Origin: Thiobaca trueperi
GTDB taxonomy: Bacteria > Pseudomonadota > Gammaproteobacteria > Chromatiales > Chromatiaceae
Length of the DNA stretch: 64,000 nt
Assembly (NCBI RefSeq): GCF_004342175.1
Contig: NZ_SMAO01000008.1
Location: forward strand, 159,066-223,065
Reading direction: 5' to 3'
Every line of letters begins with the position of its first letter. Position 1 is the first letter of the stretch. Of this stretch, positions 27,101 to 37,209 are shown in pieces. The notes beneath the pieces were generated by a model. That model had not been told where the DNA came from and made no database searches. It saw nothing but the letters and a program-made list of their open reading frames with translations. Made by a program: the position numbers and the translations under genes.

Positions 27101-27612
27101 GCCAGCATTCAGCCCCTCAATCAACCCCCCAGGTCGGCATCATCATGGGCAGCGATTCCGACCTGCCGGTGATGCAGGAGGCTGCCGCCATCCTCGCCGA
27201 ATTTGGCGTGCCCTACGAGATGACCATCGTCTCCGCTCACCGCACACCCAAACGACTCTATGACTATGCCGAAACCGCCGTGGAACGCGGTCTGCGGGTC
27301 ATCATCGCCGGCGCGGGCGGCGCGGCGCATCTGCCCGGCATGGCCGCCGCCATCACCCCGCTGCCGGTGATCGGCGTGCCGGTCAAATCCGCCTGTCTCT
27401 CCGGCGAGGATTCGCTGCTCTCCATCGTGCAGATGCCGGCTGGCGTGCCAGTGGCAACGGTCGCCATCAATGGCGCCAAAAATGCCGGCATCCTCGCCGC
27501 CCAGATCCTCGGCGCGGCGGATCCGGCGATGCGCGAGCGGATCGTCCGTTACAAACGCGATCTCGAAGCCCAGGTGATGGAAAAGGTCGCCCGGCTGGAA
27601 CAAAATCACTAG
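27097..27612 (+). CDS. purE: N5-carboxyaminoimidazole ribonucleotide mutase PurE
   Basis: A 171-residue class I PurE that converts N5-CAIR to CAIR. It has [13 protein letters not shown] near residues 13-25, the SAHRTP motif with the catalytic His, and [12 protein letters not shown]. The start codon lies in the ATGA overlap with purK, with GGAG upstream. Length and motifs are normal. Confidence 0.97.
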   Translation: MSQHSAPQSTPQVGIIMGSDSDLPVMQEAAAILAEFGVPYEMTIVSAHRTPKRLYDYAETAVERGLRVIIAGAGGAAHLPGMAAAITPLPVIGVPVKSACLSGEDSLLSIVQMPAGVPVATVAINGAKNAGILAAQILGAADPAMRERIVRYKRDLEAQVMEKVARLEQNH

Positions 27613-27648
27613 GTGCCCGCTCGCTGAACTGACTCAGGAGTCATGACC

Positions 27649-28386
27649 ATGAATCCACTGTCACGCATCGATCCCGACGATCCCTATCCTGAAAGTGACG
27701 GACAACCCATGGCGGACAACACCGAGCAGTATGAATGGATCGTCCGCATCAAGGAGAACCTGGAGATCCTGTTCGCCGACCGACCCGATGTCTTCATTGC
27801 TGGTGATCTCCTGTGGTATCCGGTGCCTGACCGTCAGATCACCGGACCCATCGCGCCCGATGTGCTGGTCGCCTTTGGTCGTCCCAAGGGACGACGCGGC
27901 AGCTACAGGCAATGGGAGGAGGGGGGCGTCGCCCCGCAGGTGGTCTTCGAGATCCTGTCGCCATCCAACAGTCTCAAAGAGATGGCGGACAAGCGCGATT
28001 ACTATGAACGGTTTGGCGTCGCCGAATATTATCTCTACGACCCGGATCGCAACCGGCTGGAGATCTGGATCCGTCAGAATGACCGGCTGTGCGCCGTTGC
28101 TCATCTCAATGGTTGGGTGAGCCCGCGTCTCGGCATCCGTTTCGCCCTCACCCCCGAGACCCTGGAGATCTTCGATCCGCAGGGGCGGCCTTTTCTCAAC
28201 TCAATCGAATTGGCCCGGCAGGCGGAACGTGAGACCACGCGGGCCAACCTGGAAGCCCAACGCGCCGAGCGTGAGACGCTGCGAGCCGAACAGGAGCATG
28301 AACGGGCCGAACGGGAGCGCCAGCGCGCCGAACATCTGGCCGCGCGCCTGCGTGCGCTGGGGATCGACCCGGACGCGCCGGCCTGA
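27649..28386 (+). CDS. Uma2 family endonuclease-like protein
   Basis: About 245 residues with a Uma2 (DUF820) PD-(D/E)XK-like core: GPIAPDVLVAFG carries the Asp, and QVVFEILSPSNS the acidic second motif, followed by RDYYERFGVAEYYLYDPDRN. The last 60 residues are a highly charged coiled coil of ERETxRAExE-type repeats. The family is abundant in cyanobacteria and sulfur bacteria and its role is unsettled. The second ATG (27649) is eight bases after AGGAG and is preferred to ATG 27643, which is only two bases away. Confidence 0.85.
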   Translation: MNPLSRIDPDDPYPESDGQPMADNTEQYEWIVRIKENLEILFADRPDVFIAGDLLWYPVPDRQITGPIAPDVLVAFGRPKGRRGSYRQWEEGGVAPQVVFEILSPSNSLKEMADKRDYYERFGVAEYYLYDPDRNRLEIWIRQNDRLCAVAHLNGWVSPRLGIRFALTPETLEIFDPQGRPFLNSIELARQAERETTRANLEAQRAERETLRAEQEHERAERERQRAEHLAARLRALGIDPDAPA

Positions 28387-28497
28387 ATCGCGCCGCCATT
28401 CCGAGGCTCCACGATTTCAGGCTATTCTTGCAGCGCCCTGACCGGCAGCCCCCGGTCACCGCCCCATCCGTCGAACTGGCCACTACTGGAGTAAGTC

Positions 28498-29535
28498 GTG
28501 GATATCGCCGAACTACTTGCCTTCAGCGTCAAGAACAACGCCTCCGACCTGCATCTGTCAGCCGGTCTGCCACCCATGATTCGTGTCGATGGCGACATGC
28601 GCCGGATCAATGTCCCAGCCCTGGAACATCGCTCCGTCCATTCGCTGGTCTACGACATCATGAACGACAAGCAGCGCAAGGATTACGAGGAATTCCTGGA
28701 GACCGACTTCTCCTTCGAGATTCCGGGTGTCGCGCGTTTTCGTGTCAATGCCTTCAACCAGAAACGTGGCGCGGGCGCGGTCTTCCGGACCATTCCATCG
28801 AAGGTTCTGAGCCTGGAGGACATCAAGGCGCCGGCCAGTTTCAAGGACATCGTCAACGTCCCGCGCGGGCTGGTGCTCGTCACCGGTCCCACCGGCTCGG
28901 GCAAGTCCACCACGCTGGCGGCGATGGTGGACTATCTCAACGACAACGAATATGCCCATATCCTCACCATTGAGGATCCGATCGAGTTCGTACATACCAG
29001 CAAGAAATGTCTGGTCAACCAGCGCGAGGTCCACAAGGACACGCTGGGCTTCAGCGAGGCGCTGCGCTCGGCGCTGCGTCAGGATCCGGACATCATCCTG
29101 GTCGGCGAGATGCGCGACCTGGAGACCATCCGGCTCGCGCTCACCGCCGCTGAGACCGGGCATCTGGTGTTCGGCACCCTGCACACCACCTCGGCAGCCA
29201 AGACCATCGACCGTATCATCGACGTTTTCCCGGCGGCTGAGAAAGACATGGTGCGCGCCATGCTCTCCGAATCGCTGCGCTCGGTCATTGCCCAGACACT
29301 CCTGAAGAAGACCGGCGGCGGTCGGGTCGCGGCGCATGAAATCATGATCGGCACCCCTGCCATCCGTAACCTCATCCGCGAGGCCAAGGTCGCGCAGATG
29401 TATTCGGCCATCCAGACCGGCCAGGCGCACGGCATGCAGACCCTTGATCAGAATCTCAAGGATCTGTTGCAGAAGGGGCTGATCTCGCGCAAGGACGCCC
29501 GCTCGAAGGCGCAGAACAAGGAGAGCTTCGAATAA
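28498..29535 (+). CDS. pilT: Type IV pilus retraction ATPase PilT
   Basis: A 345-residue hexameric motor ATPase that depolymerises type IV pili for twitching motility. The N-terminal PAS-like domain starts MDIAELLAFSVKNNASDLHL. Walker A is GPTGSGKSTT, the Asp box ILTIEDPIEF, Walker B DIILVGEMRDLETI, and the His box HLVFGTLHTTSA. The start is GTG 28498 with GGAG upstream. Its TAA stop (29533-29535) lies within the terminal repeat of element d1. pilU follows after about 220 bp of paired repeats. Confidence 0.96.
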   Translation: MDIAELLAFSVKNNASDLHLSAGLPPMIRVDGDMRRINVPALEHRSVHSLVYDIMNDKQRKDYEEFLETDFSFEIPGVARFRVNAFNQKRGAGAVFRTIPSKVLSLEDIKAPASFKDIVNVPRGLVLVTGPTGSGKSTTLAAMVDYLNDNEYAHILTIEDPIEFVHTSKKCLVNQREVHKDTLGFSEALRSALRQDPDIILVGEMRDLETIRLALTAAETGHLVFGTLHTTSAAKTIDRIIDVFPAAEKDMVRAMLSESLRSVIAQTLLKKTGGGRVAAHEIMIGTPAIRNLIREAKVAQMYSAIQTGQAHGMQTLDQNLKDLLQKGLISRKDARSKAQNKESFE

Positions 29536-29619
29536 ACCGCGCCCAGTGCGATAAACGTCGTTTCATGGCTCTTCAACTGGCTTTGCGTCACGACGGACGT
29601 TCGGTTGGGCGCGGTTTAA
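29532..29619 (+). repeat. 86-bp-family element, copy d1 (forward)
   Basis: An 88-bp element from ATAAACCGCGCCC (29532-29544) to GGGCGCGGTTTAA (29607-29619). It overlaps the pilT stop codon. The 19-bp AT-only spacer 29620-29638 joins it to d2. Confidence 0.88.
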
Positions 29620-29638
29620 ATATTTAAAAATAAATAAT

Positions 29639-29725
29639 TTAAACCGCGTCGATGCCGACGTTGCAGATGGATGCCAAACTGGCTGACCACTGAAAACGAG
29701 GCATACCATGATGGACGCGGTTTAA
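29639..29725 (-). repeat. 86-bp-family element, copy d2 (reverse)
   Basis: An 87-bp element from TTAAACCGCGTC (29639-29650) to GACGCGGTTTAA (29714-29725). Its reverse complement carries TGGTATGCCTCGTTTT, matching the core of b1. It forms an inverted pair with d1 and ends 29 bp before pilU. Confidence 0.88.
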
Positions 29726-29754
29726 CTGCCAACTTTTTTCGAGCGAGGTTGACG

Positions 29755-30911
<1,157 letters not shown>

Positions 30912-30915
<4 letters not shown>

Positions 30916-30942
30916 ACCCTACCCAGTGCGGTATGCGATTTC
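30912..30942 (+). repeat. 86-bp-family element, fragment e
   Basis: Only the left third is recognisable: TTGAACCCTACCCAGTGCGG followed by TATGCGATTTCC. The right terminal repeat is missing. It overlaps the pilU stop codon, as the full copies do at tal, CHAD and pilT. Confidence 0.6.
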
Positions 30943-31008
30943 CTGCCGACTCGCCTCACTGGGAAGCCGTTGTATTTTCGCCCTTTTTGAAACACGGATT
31001 TGTCTGCC

Positions 31009-31701
31009 ATGACCGACTCCCTTCAGTCTGCCGTCGATCAGGTGATCGATAGCCGCTATTCCTGTCGCGCCTTCACCGCCTCGCCAGTCTCCCAGGACAT
31101 CCTCGAAGATCTGCTCCGACTGGCGGCGCGGGCGCCCTCCGGGACCAACATCCAGCCGTGGAAAACCTGGGTCGTGACCGGCGACAGCAAGGTGCGTCTC
31201 AGCGAACGTCTGCTGGCGGCCTTCGACGATCCCGAGGAGGCCGCCACCCACAGCGATCCCTATCCCTACTATCCCAGGCAATGGGTGTCGCCCTATCTTG
31301 AGCGCCGCCGTCAAGTGGGGTTCGAGCTGTACGCGCTACTGGGGATTCAGAAAGGCGATGCCAAACGCATGCATGAGCAGCATGGCCGCAACTATCGCTT
31401 TTTCGATGCGCCGGTGGCCTTGCTGTTCACCCTCGACACCCTGATGGAGCAGGGCAGTTGGCTCGACTACGGCATGTTTCTCCAGACCCTCATGCTGGCG
31501 GCCAGGGCGCGCGGTCTGGACACCTGTCCGCAGGTCTCGGTGATTCATTTCCACCGTATCATTCGCGAGCATCTGGGCATCCCGGAGACGGAAATGCTCA
31601 TTTGCGGCATGGCGCTGGGTTATGCCGATCCCGATGCCCCCGAAAACCGGCTGCGCACGCCCCGTGCACCGCTCGACGAATGGGTGCGTTTTGTATCGTG
31701 A
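31009..31701 (+). CDS. Nitroreductase family protein
   Basis: A 230-residue FMN-dependent oxidoreductase. The N-terminal VIDSRYSCRAFTASPVSQDIL and AARAPSGTNIQPWKTWVVTG are the FMN phosphate-binding motifs; the C-terminal ETEMLICGMALGYADPDAPE is typical as well. Such enzymes reduce nitro groups, quinones or other electrophiles with NAD(P)H; the real substrate is not predictable. ATG 31009 (MTDSLQSAVDQ) was chosen over TTG 31000. It is a single gene between pilU and the convergent soxZ. Confidence 0.9.
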   Translation: MTDSLQSAVDQVIDSRYSCRAFTASPVSQDILEDLLRLAARAPSGTNIQPWKTWVVTGDSKVRLSERLLAAFDDPEEAATHSDPYPYYPRQWVSPYLERRRQVGFELYALLGIQKGDAKRMHEQHGRNYRFFDAPVALLFTLDTLMEQGSWLDYGMFLQTLMLAARARGLDTCPQVSVIHFHRIIREHLGIPETEMLICGMALGYADPDAPENRLRTPRAPLDEWVRFVS

Positions 31702-31803
31702 TGTCGGGATGCTGCCAGTCGCTCGGGAGCCCACCGAGGATTTCCGTTTCAAGCACAACGGACTGAAAAGCTGTCGTGAGACAAGGGTGCGGTGTGATCC
31801 GCT

Positions 31804-32115
31804 TCAGCTGATCAGGGCGGTTGCGCGTTCGGTTTTGCCCTGGTTGTCCGTCCAGATGATTTCGACCGGATCACCGACCGCACCGCCTTTGAATTTGAAC
31901 GACAGATAGGGATTTTTGGACACGCCACCGTTCCAGGAGGCGGTCAGGACGATCCGATCTTTGGTCTTGCAGATCACTTCCTGGATGAAATGGGCGGCGA
32001 TGAGGTCGCCGGTCTTGCTGTCCTTGCGTTGACCATTTTCCATCGGGTGGCTCATCAGGCATTTGACCGTGGTTTCGTCGCCGCTCAATTTGGCGCGGAT
32101 CTTCATCTCTGACAT
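31804..32115 (-). CDS. soxZ: Thiosulfate oxidation carrier complex protein SoxZ
   Basis: A 103-residue SoxZ with SHPMENGQRKD near residue 22 and VSKNPYLSFKFKGG near residue 66, both family hallmarks. It pairs with SoxY to form the periplasmic carrier of sulfur intermediates during thiosulfate oxidation and is co-exported without its own signal peptide. It follows soxY by 45 bp in the same direction. The other sox genes are not in the window. Confidence 0.96.
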   Translation of the reverse strand: MSEMKIRAKLSGDETTVKCLMSHPMENGQRKDSKTGDLIAAHFIQEVICKTKDRIVLTASWNGGVSKNPYLSFKFKGGAVGDPVEIIWTDNQGKTERATALIS

Positions 32116-32160
32116 GGTCTCTTCTCGCTATTGCAGTGCTGGATGCGCATCTGACCCGTC

Positions 32161-32628
32161 TCAGCAGCCACCAACCGTGACCTTGACGTTTTGTGCGTTT
32201 TTATAAAGCCTGTCGCCCGCCCGCACTACCGCGATCACATCCGAGGTCTTGGCCATCTTGATGCGGGTGGAGACAAAGGGCATGGCAGATTCGGCCAGCT
32301 CGAACGAGGCGACCAGCGGAATGGGGTTATCGACGGCGATGATGGAAATAGAGGTGACGCCGGGCAGATCGGTTTCGACCGTGACTGGGACCACGGCGCC
32401 ATTCTCGGCAATATCCGGCACCTTGATCTTGATGCGCGCACTCATCTCAGCGGTCTCGCTGCCGAGCAGCTTGGTCAGTGCCGTCGGGACATCCCGAGCC
32501 TGAAAGGCCGCTGCGTTCCAGTCAGCGAGTGCCTGACCGGGCCTGAGCAGGCCCGCCCCGACGGCGACGCCAACGGAACCGGCGGCGAGCGAGCCTTTCA
32601 GCAGTGTTCGGCGTTTTGAATCGGTCAT
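32161..32628 (-). CDS. soxY: Thiosulfate oxidation carrier protein SoxY
   Basis: A 155-residue SoxY with a Tat signal peptide (SKRRTLLKGSLAAGSVGVAV) and the essential C-terminal swinging arm ending VTVGGC, whose Cys carries the sulfur substrate as a thioconjugate. The start ATG 32628 was chosen because it places the twin-arginine near the N-terminus; an upstream start would add about 20 residues derived from a dispersed repeat. SoxY is exported as a folded SoxYZ pair. Confidence 0.96.
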   Translation of the reverse strand: MTDSKRRTLLKGSLAAGSVGVAVGAGLLRPGQALADWNAAAFQARDVPTALTKLLGSETAEMSARIKIKVPDIAENGAVVPVTVETDLPGVTSISIIAVDNPIPLVASFELAESAMPFVSTRIKMAKTSDVIAVVRAGDRLYKNAQNVKVTVGGC

Positions 32629-32648
32629 CTGGATCTCCTGTGGTGAAT

Positions 32649-32671
32649 ACTTCGCGCCTTTGCGGTTTAAA
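32649..32671. repeat. CGCAAAG dispersed repeat, copy P3 (half)
   Basis: TACTTCGCGCCTTTGCGGTT, followed by TAA, matches one arm of the longer repeat near 62182. It lies upstream of soxY. Confidence 0.5.
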
Positions 32672-32684
32672 AATCCCAACGGGA

Positions 32685-34169
32685 TCAAGGGCGATCTTTT
32701 CCGCGCTTTTTCTGCTCGCTTTTTTCCTCCTTCCAGGTTTCGAGCCGCGCTTGGATCTGTGCCGCATCGGCATAGGGAATATCGCGCTGGCGCAGCGCAA
32801 CCTCAAGCTGACGGATGGCCGGTTCGAGATCGCCTTCGGCATAGAGCTTTTCGGCCCGGAAGCGATGGGTGGCGGCCTGATTGCCGGCCCGCATCGCGGA
32901 CTGTTCGAGCAGACCGTAGAGCGCGGAGTTACCCGGACGCAGGCGGGCCACGGCGGAGAGTTCGCTCATCGCCTGGGTCGGCTTGCCGCTGCTCATGAGC
33001 GCTTCGGCATAGGCGATACGCAGGGGCCAGTTGTCGGACGACAGACTGATTGCCTGCTTGAGCGTTTTCAATGCCTGTTCGGCGCGTCCCTGTTTGAGAT
33101 CAAGCCGGGCGTTGAGGGTCACGAACTCAGTCAGGCTGGGATGGGCGGCGAGCAGTCTGGTGGTTTCTGCCTGGGCCTCGGCGAATTTGCCCGCGCGTTC
33201 CAGCGCCAGGGCATAGCCATAGCGTTCGGCGGTTTCGTTGCGATGACGACCTTCGCGCAGGGTGTTGCCGAAATGCGCGACCGACTGTTCCGCGCGACTG
33301 TAGGCGCGTTCACGCAGCGCCGCGCGCGCCAGTTGGAAACGCAGACTGTCCGGTCGCTGGCGTGCGCCAAAGTCCCCCGCCCGGCCAAGCGCGTCGGCGA
33401 TGCGGTTGGCGTTGACCGGATGGGTGCGCAGAAACTCAGGTGCATTGTTCTCATAGAGCCGGCTCGATCTGGCGAGACGCTCGAAGAAGCCGGCCATCGC
33501 ATAGGGATCGTAGCCGGCCTGTGCCAGCGTCGTGATACCGAGATGATCGGCCTCTTTCTCATTGTCGCGGGTGAAATTGATCTGGCGCTGGATGGCAGCC
33601 GCCTGGATGCCGGCTATCGCCGCCATGCCGGCATCCGATGACACCTGAGCGCCCAGAATGGCGGCGGCAATCAGCAGGGCCGTGGCCGGGATGGCGAGCT
33701 TGCTCTGATCCTCGACGCCGCGCATCAGATGACGCTGGGTGACATGGGCGATTTCGTGCGCCATGACGGCGGCCAGTTCGCTCTCGGTCTCCGCCGCCAG
33801 GATGAGACCGGCATAGACGCCGATATAGCCGCCTGGACCGGCAAAGGCATTGACCACGGGTTCGTCGATGACGAAGAAGGTGAAACTGCCGGTGGCGTCG
33901 CGATCGGCCGCGAGCAGGGCGCGGCCCAGTGATTCGATGTAACTGGTCAGCAGTGGATCATCCAGCACTGGCAGAGACTCGCGCACGCTGCGCATGAACG
34001 CCTTGCCGAGCCGTGATTCGGCACCCGTGGACAGGATGGCGTCAGATGAGCTGCCCATGTCCGGAAGATCGAACGATTGAGCCGACGCCTGACTGAGACA
34101 GACCAGCGTCAGTGCGCCGGTTGCAAACAGGGAACGTCTGATCCAATGGGTGAAGGGAGTCATGGTCAT
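32685..34169 (-). CDS. M48 family metalloprotease, BepA-like
   Basis: About 494 residues with a signal peptide (residues 1-30, ending SQASAQS), an M48 catalytic domain with the zinc motif MAHEIAHVTQRHL, a second zinc ligand in NEKEADHLG, and a C-terminal TPR region of some 200 residues. This is the BepA/YfgC layout, a periplasmic protease and chaperone for outer-membrane assembly. ATGs at 34169 and 34163 are both possible starts; no clear ribosome site decides between them. The codons upstream to 34334 do not look coding. The gene precedes soxY, which is probably transcribed separately. Confidence 0.9.
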   Translation of the reverse strand: MTMTPFTHWIRRSLFATGALTLVCLSQASAQSFDLPDMGSSSDAILSTGAESRLGKAFMRSVRESLPVLDDPLLTSYIESLGRALLAADRDATGSFTFFVIDEPVVNAFAGPGGYIGVYAGLILAAETESELAAVMAHEIAHVTQRHLMRGVEDQSKLAIPATALLIAAAILGAQVSSDAGMAAIAGIQAAAIQRQINFTRDNEKEADHLGITTLAQAGYDPYAMAGFFERLARSSRLYENNAPEFLRTHPVNANRIADALGRAGDFGARQRPDSLRFQLARAALRERAYSRAEQSVAHFGNTLREGRHRNETAERYGYALALERAGKFAEAQAETTRLLAAHPSLTEFVTLNARLDLKQGRAEQALKTLKQAISLSSDNWPLRIAYAEALMSSGKPTQAMSELSAVARLRPGNSALYGLLEQSAMRAGNQAATHRFRAEKLYAEGDLEPAIRQLEVALRQRDIPYADAAQIQARLETWKEEKSEQKKRGKDRP

Positions 34170-34341
34170 GATGTGGGTAAGATGTTCGTCCGGCCCTTGA
34201 GTTCCAGTCGTCGCAGTTGTCAGGCGGTGTCTGGTGGGGACACCAAAGCCACTGTCATCATGGCCTGCAATGATGGAAAAACAATGCACTGGGGTGGATC
34301 TGAGGTCAAGTCCGGCAGCCACCGTCTTTAGCATGCTCTCG

Positions 34342-34358
34342 GTGATTTAAAAAATCAC
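34342..34358. promoter_or_regulatory. AT-rich palindrome upstream of a small gene
   Basis: GTGATTTAAAAAATCAC consists of perfect 7-bp arms around AAA. It lies about 107 bp before the 65-residue gene and about 170 bp before the divergent M48 gene. It could be a protein-binding site; the evidence is symmetry alone. Confidence 0.25.
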
Positions 34359-34464
34359 TGTATGCTTATATCCTTCTCGACTCGACCATCCAGGTCGCCA
34401 GCCTGACTGTACGACATGAACGAAGGCTTTACCCAAACCTAAAAGAGCCCGGAGGAGACCGCGC

Positions 34465-34662
34465 ATGAACCCGTTTTACTATGATGCCGTGACCAGAATG
34501 GAGCAGAGCCATGTCGATGACGACTATATCCAGGGCTGGCAATGCGGCTTTCTCCAGAACCCCAAACGTGAGGAACAGCGTCTGACCGACGCCTATGAAG
34601 CGGGTTACAGCGACGGCGAGGAGAAAAACAGCGATAACTTCGCCGAGTGGGTCCGGGCCTGA
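34465..34662 (+). CDS. Small conserved-looking hypothetical protein
   Basis: 65 residues, acidic, with no signal peptide or membrane segment. Two similar short motifs, YIQGWQCGFLQNP and AYEAGYSDGEEKN, each contain an aromatic G-x-x-G pattern that recalls ribosome-modulation-factor-type small proteins; this resemblance is weak. A strong GGAGGAG site lies about 6 bases before the ATG, and the codon use matches its neighbours, so the gene is probably real. It stands alone between the M48 gene and the ABC permease. No function is assigned. Confidence 0.6.
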   Translation: MNPFYYDAVTRMEQSHVDDDYIQGWQCGFLQNPKREEQRLTDAYEAGYSDGEEKNSDNFAEWVRA

Positions 34663-34713
34663 ACCGGATTCAGGCCGGCATCAGCCGGACGGAGCGATCC
34701 GCCCGGTTGATTG

Positions 34714-37209
34714 CTATCCCGCCCGCCGCAGCGTCTGCAACGGTGGGCGGATCAGTAGCGGATAGGTGGCCAGTGTCCCCGCCAGCCCGATCAATAACCC
34801 CGAACCAAACACACCGATCAGCCACAGCGTCGGGTTGAAACTGAATTCCAGCTCGAATAACTGCTCGGCCAGCAGCCAGCCGGTGGTCTCGGCAAAGACC
34901 GACGCCAGCAACCCTGCCAACAGACCCGCCGCTGTGAACTCGACCGCCAGACTGCTGAGAAGCGCCCGGCGTCCGGCACCCAGGGTGCGCAGGATGCCAT
35001 GCTCGACCCGCCGGTCTTCCAGGCTCGCCTGAATCCCTGCGTACATCACCAGCAGCCCCGCAATCAGGGTAAAGAGAAAGACATATTCCACCGCCAGCAC
35101 GCCCCGGTCGATCACCTGTCGCACCTGTTTCAGGATGGCGTCCACATCGAGTGGGGTCACGCTCGGAAAGCGCCGCGTCAGTTCGGGGATGACCGACTCG
35201 CGGTCGGCGGACAGATGGAAGCTGGTGATGAAGGTTGCCGGCTCGTTGCCAAGCAGCGCGGGCGAGGCGCTGACGAAGAAATTGACGTTGAAGCTGTCCC
35301 ACTTGACCTCGCGCAGACTGGTCACCGGACCGCTGACCTCATGTCCCGAGACCCAGAACACCAGCTCGTCGCCCAGCTTGATGCCGAGCGTTTCGGCGAT
35401 CCCCTGCTCGACCGAGAACTGTGGCGGCGCCTTGGCGTCCGGCCACCAGTCACCGGCGACGATGCGGTTGTCCGGCTGGGGTTTCTCGCCATAGCTGAGA
35501 TTGAACTCGCGGGTGGCGAGCCGCTCGGCGCGCGGGTTCTCGTACTCGGTCGGTTTCACCTCGCGCCCGGCGATGCGGATCAAACGCCCCCGGATCATCG
35601 GATAGAGTTCGTTCTCATCAATATCCCGTTCGCGCAGAAATGCCCGCAGCGGCTCGACTTCATGCGGCTGGATGTTGATGAGGAAATAATTGGGCGCATT
35701 GACCGGCAGGCTGTCCTGCCAGGCGCGCAGCAGATCGACGCGCACCACGGCGAGCAGCAGCAGGGCCAGGATGCCGATCCCGAAGCCTGCGATCTGGAGC
35801 ACCGCGCCGCTCGGACGCCGCGCCAGTGCGGCCAGACCGAGCCGCCAGACACCCCGGCTGCGCCCGGCCAGTCCGCCCGCAAGCCGCACCAGCAGCAGGA
35901 CCGCACCGATCAGGCTGACCAGTGCACCGAGCACGCCGGCCAGCAGTTTCCAGGCCAGCGCGAAGTTATCGGCCTGCCAGAAAATCAACAGCGACAGCGC
36001 CAAACCGGCGGCGGCCAGCGTCAGCGCGGCTGAGGTGCGGGGTGTCCCCAGATCGCGCCGCAGCGCGCGCAGCGGCGACACCTTCGCCAGTTGCACCAGT
36101 GGCGGCACCGCGAAGCCGAGCAGCGCAATCATCCCGGTAGCGACACCGACCAGGATGGGCGCGAGCGATGGCGACGGGAGATCGGACGGGAACCAGCCCG
36201 AGAGCGCGGCGACCAGTCCGGCCTGACCGAGCCAGCCGAGCAGACAGCCGAGCAGGCTGGCGATCAAACCGAAGAGCACCAGCCGCAGGACGAAGACCCG
36301 CATCAACAGGTGTCGCGGCGCGCCCAGACAGCGCATGACGGCCACGGCGTCGGTCTGGCGCTCCACCAGACGATGACTGGCGAGCGCGATGGCGGCGCCC
36401 GCCACCAGGAGTGTCACCAGGGTCGCCAGCCGGAGAAAACGCGCGGCACGATCCACCGCCGCAGCAAACTCGGGCCGGGCCTCGCGGGCATCGACCAGCG
36501 AGGCATTGGGCGGCAGACGCGCGGTCAGCCAGGGCTTGATGTCGGCGATGGTTCGCGCATCGCCAGCCAGCAGGAGTCGATGCGTTACGCGGCTGGCGGG
36601 GCCGATGAGCTGCGTCGCCTCCAGATCGGTGCGGTTCATCAGCACGCGCGGGGCGAGATTGAAGAAGCCGCCGCCCTGCGCCGGCTCGTCGCTCAGGATG
36701 GCGCCGATCCGCAGTTGCGTATCGCCGACGCCGAGCGGATCACCGATCCCGATGTCGAGCAGGCGCAGCAGACGCGATTCGACCCAGACCTCGCCCGCTG
36801 GCGGCCCGGCGGCGATAGTGCGATCCGGGCTGTCGAAACCATCGCGTAAGCGCAACTGACCGCGCAGCGGATAGGCGGGATCGACGGCCTTGATCTGCAC
36901 CAGTTGCGGTCCCCGGTCGGCAACCACGACACTGCGAAATTCCAGCGTGCGCGCGCTGACCAGACCCATTCGGTCAGACTCGGCCTGAAAGGTATCGGGA
37001 AGCGACGAAGACGACTCGACCGCGAGATCGGCGGCGATGAGCTCGCTGCCCTGACGATCCATCGTCGCCTCGACGCGGTCGGTGAAAAAGCCCACCGCCG
37101 TGATGGATGCCACAGTCAGGATGAGCGCAGCGGACAGGAGATAAAGTTCGCCGCTGCGCCAGTCCTGCCGCAGCAGTCGCAGGGTGATGCGCCAGGGTTG
37201 GGTTGTCAT
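34714..37209 (-). CDS. ybbP: ABC transporter permease, FtsX/YbbP type
   Basis: An 831-residue permease with a transmembrane segment at about residues 22-44, a periplasmic domain of some 200 residues, groups of helices in the middle, a second large periplasmic domain and three C-terminal helices: two FtsX-like modules in tandem, as in YbbP. It pairs with the upstream ATPase gene through an ATGA overlap. The YbbA-YbbP family is linked to lipoprotein or envelope-stress transport, with the exact cargo unknown. The start MTTQPWRITLRLLRQDW is typical. Confidence 0.9.
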   Translation of the reverse strand: MTTQPWRITLRLLRQDWRSGELYLLSAALILTVASITAVGFFTDRVEATMDRQGSELIAADLAVESSSSLPDTFQAESDRMGLVSARTLEFRSVVVADRGPQLVQIKAVDPAYPLRGQLRLRDGFDSPDRTIAAGPPAGEVWVESRLLRLLDIGIGDPLGVGDTQLRIGAILSDEPAQGGGFFNLAPRVLMNRTDLEATQLIGPASRVTHRLLLAGDARTIADIKPWLTARLPPNASLVDAREARPEFAAAVDRAARFLRLATLVTLLVAGAAIALASHRLVERQTDAVAVMRCLGAPRHLLMRVFVLRLVLFGLIASLLGCLLGWLGQAGLVAALSGWFPSDLPSPSLAPILVGVATGMIALLGFAVPPLVQLAKVSPLRALRRDLGTPRTSAALTLAAAGLALSLLIFWQADNFALAWKLLAGVLGALVSLIGAVLLLVRLAGGLAGRSRGVWRLGLAALARRPSGAVLQIAGFGIGILALLLLAVVRVDLLRAWQDSLPVNAPNYFLINIQPHEVEPLRAFLRERDIDENELYPMIRGRLIRIAGREVKPTEYENPRAERLATREFNLSYGEKPQPDNRIVAGDWWPDAKAPPQFSVEQGIAETLGIKLGDELVFWVSGHEVSGPVTSLREVKWDSFNVNFFVSASPALLGNEPATFITSFHLSADRESVIPELTRRFPSVTPLDVDAILKQVRQVIDRGVLAVEYVFLFTLIAGLLVMYAGIQASLEDRRVEHGILRTLGAGRRALLSSLAVEFTAAGLLAGLLASVFAETTGWLLAEQLFELEFSFNPTLWLIGVFGSGLLIGLAGTLATYPLLIRPPLQTLRRAG

